Below, one piece after another: positions 1-5,635 of a stretch of 6,959 bases of DNA. The stretch comes from Clostridiales bacterium UBA1763. GTDB taxonomy: Bacteria > Bacillota > Clostridia > Oscillospirales > Oscillospiraceae. The stretch spans positions 1-6,959 of the forward strand of contig DCHB01000082.1 in the NCBI GenBank assembly GCA_002314685.1, in the 5' to 3' direction. Under the pieces are notes generated by a model, which saw only the letters and a list, made by a program, of their open reading frames with translations, did no database searches and was not told the DNA's origin. The first letter of the stretch is position 1; each line of letters begins with the position of its first letter. The position numbers and the translations under genes were made by a program.

Positions 1-1
1 G

Positions 2-1081
2 TTCTATCAGCTCGATATGGAGATGTCCTTTGCAAATCAGGACGATGTATTCGCGGTAATAGAGGATGTACTGCCTCCCATTTTCGCAAAGTACGGCACC
101 TATAATATAGCATCCGAGGCACCGTTTAAGCACATAGGCTTCAACGAGGCAATGGAACGCTACGGCTCGGATAAGCCCGACCTGCGTATTGACCTCGTTG
201 TTGACGATATTACCGAGCTCGTAAAGGGCACGGAATTTCCTCCCTTTGCCGAGGGCAACACGGTCAAGGCAATCGTTGTAACAGATTGCGACATGACAAG
301 AAAGAACATCGACAAGCTGTGCGCCGAGGTTGAGGTGCAGGCAGGCTTCAAGCCCTATTGGTTCAAGGTCGATGAAAACGGCGAGCTTGCAGGCGGCGTC
401 GCAAAATTCCTGCAGGACAGAAAAGAAACAATAGTCGGGGCACTCAAGCTCAAGGCAGGCTGCCTTGTCGGTGTAACGGCGGGAACAAAGCTTGCCGCAC
501 AGAAGACAGCAGGCGTCATGCGCAAAATGCTCGGCAATGCAGTTCCGTCCCACATGGATAAGGAACGCTACGAGTTCTGCTGGATCGTTGACTTCCCCAT
601 GTACGAGATAGGCGAGGAGTCGGGCGAGCTCGAGTTCTGCCATAATCCGTTCTCAATGCCCAACGGCGGACTTGAGGTGCTCGAAAAGGCCGAGAAGGGC
701 GAAATTGACCCGCTTAGCATCACCGCATATCAGTACGACCTCGTATGTAACGGTGTTGAGCTGTCCTCGGGCGCAGTGCGTAACCACGATCCCGAGATAA
801 TGATTAAGGCGTTCGAGCTCGTGCGCCTCGGCGAAGAGGATGTCAAGGCAAAGTTCCCCGCAATGTATAACGCATTCTGCTACGGCGCACCTCCCCATGC
901 AGGCATCGCCCCGGGCGTTGACCGTATGGTAATGCTCCTTGCGGGCGAGGACTCCATACGCGAGATAATCCCGTTCCCCATGAACAAGAATGCACAGGAT
1001 ATTATGATGGGCGCACCCGGCGTTGTCGAACAGAAGCAGCTCGATGAGCTTCACATCGCAATCGCCCTCGACGAAGAATAA
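2..1081 (+). CDS. aspS: Aspartate--tRNA ligase (AspRS), C-terminal part, 5' truncated by window edge
   Basis: Class II aminoacyl-tRNA synthetase that charges tRNA-Asp with aspartate using ATP in the cytoplasm. About 359 codons are present, so roughly the N-terminal 40% (anticodon-binding OB fold and most of motif 2) lies outside the window. The frame is open from base 2, reading FYQLDMEMSF, the end of the motif 2 region; the ATG at 17 is therefore internal and not a start. Next comes the bacterial GAD insertion domain (about 120-530, with YGSDKPDLR near its start), then the catalytic core with DFPMYE (about 590) and HNPFSMP. Motif 3 is PPHAGIAPGVDR at 890-925, carrying the conserved ATP-binding arginine at its end. 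The ELSSGAVRNHDPEIM stretch in place of the Escherichia coli-like GGSIRIH marks a subtype common in Clostridia. The gene ends with TAA directly before an intrinsic terminator. Identification is very secure; tRNA-Asp versus tRNA-Asn discrimination cannot be judged here. Confidence 0.97.
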   Translation, partial: FYQLDMEMSFANQDDVFAVIEDVLPPIFAKYGTYNIASEAPFKHIGFNEAMERYGSDKPDLRIDLVVDDITELVKGTEFPPFAEGNTVKAIVVTDCDMTRKNIDKLCAEVEVQAGFKPYWFKVDENGELAGGVAKFLQDRKETIVGALKLKAGCLVGVTAGTKLAAQKTAGVMRKMLGNAVPSHMDKERYEFCWIVDFPMYEIGEESGELEFCHNPFSMPNGGLEVLEKAEKGEIDPLSITAYQYDLVCNGVELSSGAVRNHDPEIMIKAFELVRLGEEDVKAKFPAMYNAFCYGAPPHAGIAPGVDRMVMLLAGEDSIREIIPFPMNKNAQDIMMGAPGVVEQKQLDELHIAIALDEE

Positions 1082-1083
1082 TA

Positions 1084-1113
1084 AAAAAGGGTTGTAGAAT
1101 TACAACCCTTTTT
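1084..1113 (+). terminator. Intrinsic terminator after aspS
   Basis: Perfect hairpin with 8-bp core GGGTTGTA (1089-1096) and TACAACCC (1101-1108), a GAAT loop, and flanking A5/T5 tracts that extend the pairing to 13 bp. It starts two bases after the aspS stop. The T5 tract follows the stem on the + strand, and the A tract upstream would make it work on the - strand too. Only about 15 bases separate it from the yifB start codon, so it also lies in any aspS-yifB readthrough RNA. Confidence 0.9.
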
Positions 1114-1116
1114 CCA

Positions 1117-1125
1117 AAAGGTGAG
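1117..1125 (+). promoter_or_regulatory. Ribosome binding site of yifB
   Basis: AAAGGTGAG contains AGGTGA, a good match to the anti-Shine-Dalgarno sequence, with four bases between it and the ATG at 1129. It fixes that ATG as the start. It sits immediately after the T tract of the aspS terminator, leaving no room for a promoter in between. Confidence 0.8.
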
Positions 1126-1128
1126 AGT

Positions 1129-2652
1129 ATGTTAGCAACAATACATTCCCTCGGAGTAAAAGGCATAGGAGGCTATGCCGTCACTGTTGAAAGCTTCGTT
1201 TCAAACGGACTTTTTAATTTTGATATTGTCGGCTTGCCCGATGCCGCCGTCAAGGAGGCAAGGGAGAGAGTGCGCGCCGCCATTAAAAGCAACGGCTTCA
1301 AATTCCCCGTAAGCCGCGTGACGGTAAACCTTGCACCTGCCGACACTAAAAAGGCGGGCACTGTGTATGACCTGCCGATTATGCTCGGCATTTTAGCGGC
1401 TACGGGCATAATAAAACAGCCCAAGGCGGACTGTGCGTTTATCGGCGAGCTGTCGCTCACGGGTGAGCTGCGTCCTGTTTACGGAGCCTTGCCCATGGCT
1501 ATCGCCGCCTCACGCGAGGGGATAAAGCACCTGTTTGTACCCGCAGATAATGCTGAGGAGGCGGCATTTGCAGACGGTATCTCGGTTTATCCCGTGTCAA
1601 ACGTGTCAGAGCTCGTTTCGCATATAAGAGGCGAGTTTCTAATAAAGCCCATGCCCAAAACCGAGCTCAAAGCCGAGGATATATGCTATCCCGATTTTGC
1701 CGATGTCAAGGGTCAGGAGAATGTCAAGCGTGCGATGGAAATTGCCGCCGCGGGCGGTCACAATATCCTGCTTGTAGGCCCTCCAGGCGCGGGCAAAAGT
1801 ATGATGAGCAAGCGACTTCCGGGAATTTTACCCGATATGACAAGGGACGAAATGCTCAAATGCACCGAAATATACTCAGTTGCGGGACTGACGGGCAAAT
1901 CAAACCCGATTATTGCTCAGCGTCCCTTCCGTGCACCGCATCACACGGTTTCGCCCGCGGCACTGTCGGGCGGCGGCACAACTCCGCGCCCGGGTGAGAT
2001 AAGTCTTGCGCACAACGGCGTGCTGTTTCTTGATGAGTTGCCCGAATTTCGCAAGGATGTGCTCGAGGTACTGCGTCAGCCCCTCGAGGACGGCGAGGTT
2101 ACGGTATCCCGCGTTGCGGGAAGCGCCACATATCCGAGCAATTTCATGCTTGTCTGTGCAATGAATCCGTGCAAATGCGGGTGGTACGGACATCCGTCGG
2201 GACGCTGTCGCTGTTCCTCAAACGAGGTGCGTGCCTACCACAGCCGCATTTCGGGACCTCTGCTTGACAGAATTGACATCATTGTCGAAGCACCCGCCCT
2301 CGAATATGAGGAGCTCAAAAACCGCACCCCGTCGGAATCGACTGCGGAAATAAAAAATCGCGTCAATGCCGCACGTCAGGCACAGCAAAAACGCTTTGAA
2401 AACACAAAAATCGGCTCAAACGCCGATATGGACACGAAGGCGCTGAACAAATACTGTATGCTCACTCCCGAATGCGAGGAGCTTATGCACCAAGCCTTTG
2501 ACAAAATGGGGCTCACTGCGAGAAGCTATGACCGCATACTGCGTGTTGCGAGAACTATCGCCGACCTCGAGGGCTCAGAGGAGATAGACGCAATGCACAT
2601 CGCCGAGGCAATACAGTACAGAACATACGATTTCAGAGAAAATAACGCGTGA
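1129..2652 (+). CDS. YifB/ComM family Mg-chelatase-like AAA+ ATPase
   Basis: Full-length member (507 aa; the family is usually about 500-515) of the YifB/ComM group. In naturally transformable Gram-negatives ComM is a hexameric branch-migration helicase that helps integrate incoming single-stranded DNA; in Clostridia the role is largely untested. Domain order: N-terminal ChlI-like S5-fold domain (about 20-140, with VGLPDAAVKEARERVRAAI and VNLAPAD), AAA+ Mg-chelatase domain (about 185-395) and Mg_chelatase_C (about 400-500). Walker A is GPPGAGKS at 217-224 and Walker B is VLFLDE at 298-303. The four cysteines of the NPCKCG...CRC motif (C348, C350, C360, C362) are intact, a likely metal-binding loop typical of YifB. 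LLDRIDI (378-384) and ARSYDRILRVART (464-476, sensor-2 region) are also conserved. The ATG start has a good RBS and the normal MLA-type N-terminus. Many Firmicutes have dprA or topA next to this gene; here it follows aspS instead. The family is certain, the cellular role is inferred. Confidence 0.95.
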   Translation: MLATIHSLGVKGIGGYAVTVESFVSNGLFNFDIVGLPDAAVKEARERVRAAIKSNGFKFPVSRVTVNLAPADTKKAGTVYDLPIMLGILAATGIIKQPKADCAFIGELSLTGELRPVYGALPMAIAASREGIKHLFVPADNAEEAAFADGISVYPVSNVSELVSHIRGEFLIKPMPKTELKAEDICYPDFADVKGQENVKRAMEIAAAGGHNILLVGPPGAGKSMMSKRLPGILPDMTRDEMLKCTEIYSVAGLTGKSNPIIAQRPFRAPHHTVSPAALSGGGTTPRPGEISLAHNGVLFLDELPEFRKDVLEVLRQPLEDGEVTVSRVAGSATYPSNFMLVCAMNPCKCGWYGHPSGRCRCSSNEVRAYHSRISGPLLDRIDIIVEAPALEYEELKNRTPSESTAEIKNRVNAARQAQQKRFENTKIGSNADMDTKALNKYCMLTPECEELMHQAFDKMGLTARSYDRILRVARTIADLEGSEEIDAMHIAEAIQYRTYDFRENNA

Positions 2653-2657
2653 TTAGG

Positions 2658-2692
2658 CTCCGCAGTGCCGAATGCATCATCTGTATGCGGAG
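2658..2692. repeat. Short inverted repeat between yifB and the amidase gene
   Basis: CTCCGCA (2658-2664) and TGCGGAG (2686-2692) form a perfect 7-bp stem with a 21-base loop shortly after the yifB stop. No T tract follows on the + strand, so a rho-independent terminator is doubtful; it may be a weak 3' end structure or chance. The rest of 2653-2756 is AT-rich and holds no clear promoter that I can defend, although the downstream gene's promoter is expected here. Confidence 0.35.
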
Positions 2693-2756
2693 TAAGCTCA
2701 AATTAGAAATAATAAAAAAATATGCAGAACAACCTGCTTTGGTGGAAAAATAATTT

Positions 2757-4019
2757 ATGAAAAAGAAGATTTTATCCTTAATCCTTGTACTTGCACTTGC
2801 TTTCTCGCTGACGACCTCTGCCTTCGCCGCAGACACATCGTCTGCGACTTCAAGGTGGCTAAATATCAGCAAAAAATCCGTTACCGAGATAGTGAACATT
2901 AGCAGCAATCCCGTTTCAAAGCTTTATTTAAGATTGCTGTTCGGTACAAACGGCTTGTTCAGCGAACAGATGAAGACTGTTCAATCGATTACAAGGCTCA
3001 ATGATAATATTTATATGCTGAACTATCAGTATGACTATGATATCGATGACCTTTTGGAGCGCGGAACAGATTCTATTGCCGATTTTCTCGCGTATGCCTC
3101 CGGGCATCTTATGTTCGGGAAGGTTAATTTCAAGCTGAAGCTGGACGACCTCGGCTGCAGTGCCTTCACCTGCTTTAATGAGGACGGCGACCGTCTTATG
3201 GGCAGAAACTTCGATTACAAGGATGCACCTTGCTTTGTCGTTTGGACAAATCCCAATGACGGATATGCAAGCGTTTCCATGGTTGATGCCAATATGATGC
3301 TGTTCGGCGATGTCAACAAGCCTCGCTCTGCTGTTAAAGATATGCAGGTTCTTCTCGCCCCGTATTTAGCATTGGACGGCATAAACGAAAAGGGACTTTC
3401 CATGGGAGTTCTGCAGGTTAAAGCCGACGGCACGGAGCAGGATAACGGAAAAACCGATATTATCACCACTGTAGCAATTCGTGCAGTTTTGGACAAGTGC
3501 GCAGACGTACAGGAAGCGATTGATCTGCTCTCCGCCTTTGATATGCATGATATGATGAGCAGCTGCAGCTATCACTACCAGCTCAGCGATGCAAAGGGTA
3601 ATTCCTGCGTCATCGAATACATCGACAATGAAATGCGTGTCATTTGGGCGGATTCCGAAAGTCGTACGCAGGCGGTAACAAATTTCTTCCTCAGCCCCGA
3701 CGGTGTTGAGGATGAGCCGCAGGGAGAAGAACGGTACGAAACGATTATGACCAAGCTTTCCGCTTCTGACGGAATTCTCTCCGAAACGGGCGCTATGAAG
3801 CTTTTGAATTCCGTGCATCTGAACTATCGCCACCATTCATATCCGTGGTATGTGACAACCCTTTGGAGTGCAGTCTATAATTCAAATGATTTGACGATGA
3901 ATCTATGTGTTCGCATGGACTATGATACCGTATATCAGTTCAGCCCGCTAAACGCGGGAAAAGCCTCTGTGCTTCCCGATAATGCAGGTATTGCCGACTA
4001 TGTTCAGGCACCGGACTGA
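2757..4019 (+). CDS. Secreted linear-amide C-N hydrolase, choloylglycine hydrolase/NAAA family (Ntn cysteine hydrolase)
   Basis: 420 aa. It starts with a type I signal peptide: KKK, a hydrophobic core at residues 5-20, and a likely cut at AFA|AD after residue 24, so the enzyme acts outside the cytoplasm. Residues 25-133 form a pro-region. The nucleophile is predicted to be C134 in LGCSAFTC: its spacing to R150 and D153 in GRNFDY equals Cys2-Arg18-Asp21 of bile salt hydrolase. Further family positions are INEKGL (209-214), N309 in VTNFF (BSH Asn175) and R326 in ERYE (BSH Arg228). Q220 stands where BSH has Asn82. G133-C134 resembles the Gly-Cys autocleavage site of penicillin acyltransferase and the pro-enzyme layout of acid ceramidase/NAAA. 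It would hydrolyse an amide bond; the substrate (conjugated bile acid, N-acyl amide, N-acyl amino acid or beta-lactam) cannot be read from sequence. An in-frame TAA at 2751 and a weak RBS (GGTGG, 2741-2745, 11 bases upstream) support this ATG. The codon style is more AT-rich than in its neighbours, suggesting later acquisition. Confidence 0.85.
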   Translation: MKKKILSLILVLALAFSLTTSAFAADTSSATSRWLNISKKSVTEIVNISSNPVSKLYLRLLFGTNGLFSEQMKTVQSITRLNDNIYMLNYQYDYDIDDLLERGTDSIADFLAYASGHLMFGKVNFKLKLDDLGCSAFTCFNEDGDRLMGRNFDYKDAPCFVVWTNPNDGYASVSMVDANMMLFGDVNKPRSAVKDMQVLLAPYLALDGINEKGLSMGVLQVKADGTEQDNGKTDIITTVAIRAVLDKCADVQEAIDLLSAFDMHDMMSSCSYHYQLSDAKGNSCVIEYIDNEMRVIWADSESRTQAVTNFFLSPDGVEDEPQGEERYETIMTKLSASDGILSETGAMKLLNSVHLNYRHHSYPWYVTTLWSAVYNSNDLTMNLCVRMDYDTVYQFSPLNAGKASVLPDNAGIADYVQAPD

Positions 4020-4031
4020 TCAAAGGAGCAT

Positions 4032-4099
4032 AAAAAGGAAATAACCCTTGACCGCACGGTTTCTTTACACCGTTTTCTACAGCAGTCAAGGGTTATTTC
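4032..4099. terminator. Large inverted repeat, probable bidirectional terminator for convergent transcripts
   Basis: GAAATAACCCTTGAC (4038-4052) and GTCAAGGGTTATTTC (4085-4099) form a perfect 15-bp stem. The 32-base interior holds a second hairpin, ACGGT (4056-4060) with ACCGT (4069-4073). On the - strand the stem is followed by CC and a T5 tract (complement of 4032-4036), fitting intrinsic termination of leftward transcription. On the + strand no T tract follows, so it would end the amidase mRNA less typically, perhaps as a stabilising 3' structure. It lies 18 bases after the amidase stop codon. Confidence 0.7.
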
Positions 4100-4210
4100 A
4101 TTGAAGTCTTGTTATCTAACATCAATGGTTACCTCTCTTTCTTCAGTTTTGAATCCTCGAATAAGCTTTTTTCGAGGCGGTGTTACTTGTTCATCGGTAT
4201 CACCCTTTCT
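4093..4210 (-). other. Possible short leftward transcript: mini-ORFs or remnant of a deleted gene
   Basis: Downstream of the minus-strand promoter, an AAGGGTGAT Shine-Dalgarno (4207-4199) precedes an ATG at 4194-4192, but the ORF stops after three codons (MNK, stop at 4185-4183). A second SD, AGAGAGG (4138-4132), precedes an ATG at 4122-4120 opening a nine-residue ORF (MLDNKTSMK) whose TAA lies inside the large hairpin. This looks like the 5' end of a gene whose body is lost, or a small RNA of about 175 bases ending at the T tract near 4032. A start-less reading frame across the same DNA (about 4252-4112, ending RGFKTEEREVTIDVR) crosses the promoter and is not counted as a gene. No function is assigned. 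Confidence 0.3.
4155..4177. repeat. Perfect 7-bp hairpin CCTCGAA/TTCGAGG
   Basis: CCTCGAA (4155-4161) and TTCGAGG (4171-4177) with a nine-base spacer containing AAGCTT. It lies within the possible leftward transcript, just after its three-codon ORF. It lacks a T tract on either side, so it is more likely a structural element or an operator than a terminator. Confidence 0.4.
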
Positions 4211-4216
4211 GATTAA

Positions 4217-4245
4217 AGGATAGCAAATATTCGCCGCAGTATCAA
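4217..4245 (-). promoter_or_regulatory. Sigma-A type promoter reading leftward
   Basis: On the - strand: TTGATA (-35, 4245-4240, five of six consensus bases), 17-base spacer, TATCCT (-10, 4222-4217, four of six) preceded by TGC, which makes an extended -10. The expected start is near 4210, immediately upstream of the AAGGGTGAT Shine-Dalgarno at 4207-4199. The coherent promoter-RBS-ATG order supports function, although no intact gene follows. Confidence 0.5.
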
Positions 4246-4319
4246 GAGTAATAATTCACGAATTTAAAGCACTAAAATTATGCACTTATCCGAAATTTGC
4301 GTGAGGGCGGTGAAACGCC

Positions 4320-4348
4320 TTGACTTTGCATATATTTTGCCTTATACT
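4320..4348 (+). promoter_or_regulatory. Near-consensus sigma-A promoter directly upstream of a terminator
   Basis: TTGACT (4320-4325), 17-base spacer, TATACT (4343-4348): ten of twelve consensus bases with ideal spacing. The predicted start near 4355 lies only about ten bases before the terminator hairpin, so an unregulated transcript would be about 40 bases long. A GC-rich inverted repeat, GGGCG/CGCCT (about 4304-4321, loop GTGAAA), abuts the -35 and could be an operator. Confidence 0.55.
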
Positions 4349-4365
4349 GTAACTGTTGTGAGCCA

Positions 4366-4394
4366 AAAAATCGCAGTCTTTGACTGCGATTTTT
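4366..4394 (+). terminator. Intrinsic terminator upstream of thiI
   Basis: TCGCAGTC (4371-4378), loop TTT, GACTGCGA (4382-4389), flanked by A5 and T5 tracts that extend the pairing to 13 bp. It is symmetric and so could act in both directions. It separates the 4320-4348 promoter from thiI and insulates thiI from upstream readthrough. Its GCAGTC/GACTGC core recurs in the hairpin after cinA. Confidence 0.85.
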
Positions 4395-4401
4395 GTCTTT
4401 G

Positions 4402-4430
4402 TTGCGTTTGAATGATAAAGATGCTATAAT
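4402..4430 (+). promoter_or_regulatory. Promoter of the thiI-cinA operon
   Basis: A perfect extended -10, TGCTATAAT (4422-4430), with a weak -35 TTGCGT (4402-4407) at 17 bases. Transcription is expected to start near 4437, giving a leader of about 29 bases with the GGGAGA Shine-Dalgarno at 4451-4456. The leader is too short for a riboswitch. As no promoter space exists before cinA, it should serve both genes. Confidence 0.7.
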
Positions 4431-4465
4431 TACGGTGCTAATGAAAAAACGGGAGAAATGAAATA

Positions 4466-5635
4466 ATGAACGATATAATTCTCTTAAAGCTCGGAGAAAT
4501 AGTCCTCAAGGGACTCAACCGCAAATCCTTTGAGCAAAAGCTCATTGCGAACATAAATCGCCGCCTGTCGGCAATAGGCAAGTTCAAAACCTACTGTATG
4601 CAGTCAACAATTTATGTTGAGCCCGTCGATGAAACAAGCGACATGGACGAGGCGTTTGAGGCACTGACAAAGGTGTTCGGCATCGCAAGCGTAAACCGCG
4701 CGTCGGGCTGTGAAAAGGACGCGGCAAAGATTGCAGAGCTTGCGATTGAATATCTCAGGGACGATATGCTCAGCGCAAAGAGCTTCAAGGTTGAGGGCAA
4801 GCGCAGTGACAAGAGCTTCCCGATGACCTCGATAGAGCTTTCACAGTATGTCGGCGGCGAGCTTGCCGAGGCATATCCCGAGTGCGCTGTCGATGTGCAT
4901 AATCCCGAGCTTACTGTACACGTTGAGGTGCGCGACCTCGCCGCTTATGTCCACGCGGCACCCACACCCGGCGCGGGCGGTATGCCCGTCGGCTCAAACG
5001 GCATCGGCGTAACTCTGCTGTCGGGCGGAATTGACAGCCCCGTTTCCACCTATATGATAGCAAAACGCGGCGTCAGACTCATTCCCGTTCACTTTTTCTC
5101 CTTCCCCTATACATCGGAGCAGGCAAAGCAGAAGGTTTTGGAGCTTGCCGAGCTTTTGACTGCATACTGCGGCAAAATGACCGTTGAGATAGTGCCCTTC
5201 ACGCATATTCAGGAGGAGATTCGCGCAAAGTGCCCCGAGGATTATTTCACACTGATAATGCGCAGATTTATGATGCGTATTGCTCAGCGAATTGCCGAGG
5301 CAAACGGCGCAAAGGCGATAGTCACGGGCGAAAATCTCGGACAGGTCGCAAGCCAGACAATGGAGGCAATGGCATCGACTCAGGCGGTTACAGACCTTCC
5401 TGTTTTACAGCCGCTTATCGGTATGGACAAGGAGGAAATCGTCCGCCTTGCACGCAAGATAGGCACCTTTGACACCTCCATTCTGCCGTATGAGGACTGC
5501 TGCACCGTGTTCACCCCCAAGCATCCCAAGACAAAGCCGAAGGTGAAAGAGGTAGCCGAAATCGAGTCAGTTCTCGATATAGACGCACTTGTTGATGAGG
5601 CGGTTGCGGGTATAGAAAGGGTAAAGGTCGGCTGA
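4466..5635 (+). CDS. thiI: tRNA 4-thiouridine synthase ThiI (tRNA sulfurtransferase), short form without rhodanese domain
   Basis: 389 aa cytoplasmic enzyme that adenylates U8 of tRNA with ATP and replaces its oxygen with sulfur to make s4U8; in some bacteria ThiI also supplies sulfur for the thiazole of thiamine. Order: N-terminal ferredoxin-like part (about 1-60, MNDIILLKLGEIVLKGLNR), THUMP RNA-binding domain (about 60-165, ending HNPELTVHVEVRD), then the PP-loop ATPase with SGGIDSP at 186-192 and TGENLGQVASQT further on. The C-terminal EDCCTVFTPKHPKTKP keeps the cysteine pair (C345, C346) in the region of E. coli Cys344. The protein stops where E. coli ThiI (482 aa) continues into a rhodanese domain, so sulfur should come from a separate cysteine desulfurase, as with NifZ in Bacillus; none is seen in this window. 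Start ATG has GGGAGA ten bases upstream. The stop codon overlaps the cinA start. Confidence 0.96.
   Translation: MNDIILLKLGEIVLKGLNRKSFEQKLIANINRRLSAIGKFKTYCMQSTIYVEPVDETSDMDEAFEALTKVFGIASVNRASGCEKDAAKIAELAIEYLRDDMLSAKSFKVEGKRSDKSFPMTSIELSQYVGGELAEAYPECAVDVHNPELTVHVEVRDLAAYVHAAPTPGAGGMPVGSNGIGVTLLSGGIDSPVSTYMIAKRGVRLIPVHFFSFPYTSEQAKQKVLELAELLTAYCGKMTVEIVPFTHIQEEIRAKCPEDYFTLIMRRFMMRIAQRIAEANGAKAIVTGENLGQVASQTMEAMASTQAVTDLPVLQPLIGMDKEEIVRLARKIGTFDTSILPYEDCCTVFTPKHPKTKPKVKEVAEIESVLDIDALVDEAVAGIERVKVG

Larger units (their letters stand above)
4020..4465. other. Signal-rich, AT-rich intergenic region without a convincing protein gene
   Basis: This 446-base gap between the amidase gene and thiI contains, in order: an orphan Shine-Dalgarno-like AAAGGAG (4022-4028) with no start codon at usual distance; the large hairpin 4038-4099; a minus-strand promoter, RBS and tiny ORFs (4245 down to 4093); a hairpin at 4155-4177; an imperfect hairpin CACGAATTT/AAATT-TG-CGTG (4257-4265 with 4293-4303); a plus-strand promoter at 4320-4348; a terminator at 4366-4394; and the thiI promoter at 4402-4430. 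No ORF longer than about 50 codons with a start codon and RBS was found on either strand. The base composition differs from that of the flanking housekeeping genes. Confidence 0.7.

Noticed and set aside
653..1054. 133-codon minus-strand frame inside aspS
   Set aside because: Antisense to the conserved motif 3 region of aspS, with no domain or support of its own.
4112..4252. 47-codon minus-strand open stretch with LDTAAN near its start, faintly recalling N-termini of acetyltransferase/condensation-like proteins
   Set aside because: It has no start codon or RBS, lies across the predicted leftward promoter, and the resemblance covers only a few residues. A remnant is possible but cannot be supported.
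4441..4461. Six-codon ORF MKKREK just upstream of thiI as a leader peptide
   Set aside because: No Shine-Dalgarno; the predicted transcript starts only a few bases before its ATG, and it contains no regulatory codon run. The GGGAGA inside it is better explained as the thiI RBS.
4395..4465. TPP riboswitch or other leader control of thiI
   Set aside because: The leader after the predicted start is about 29 bases, too short for a known riboswitch, and no TPP-type conserved motif is visible.
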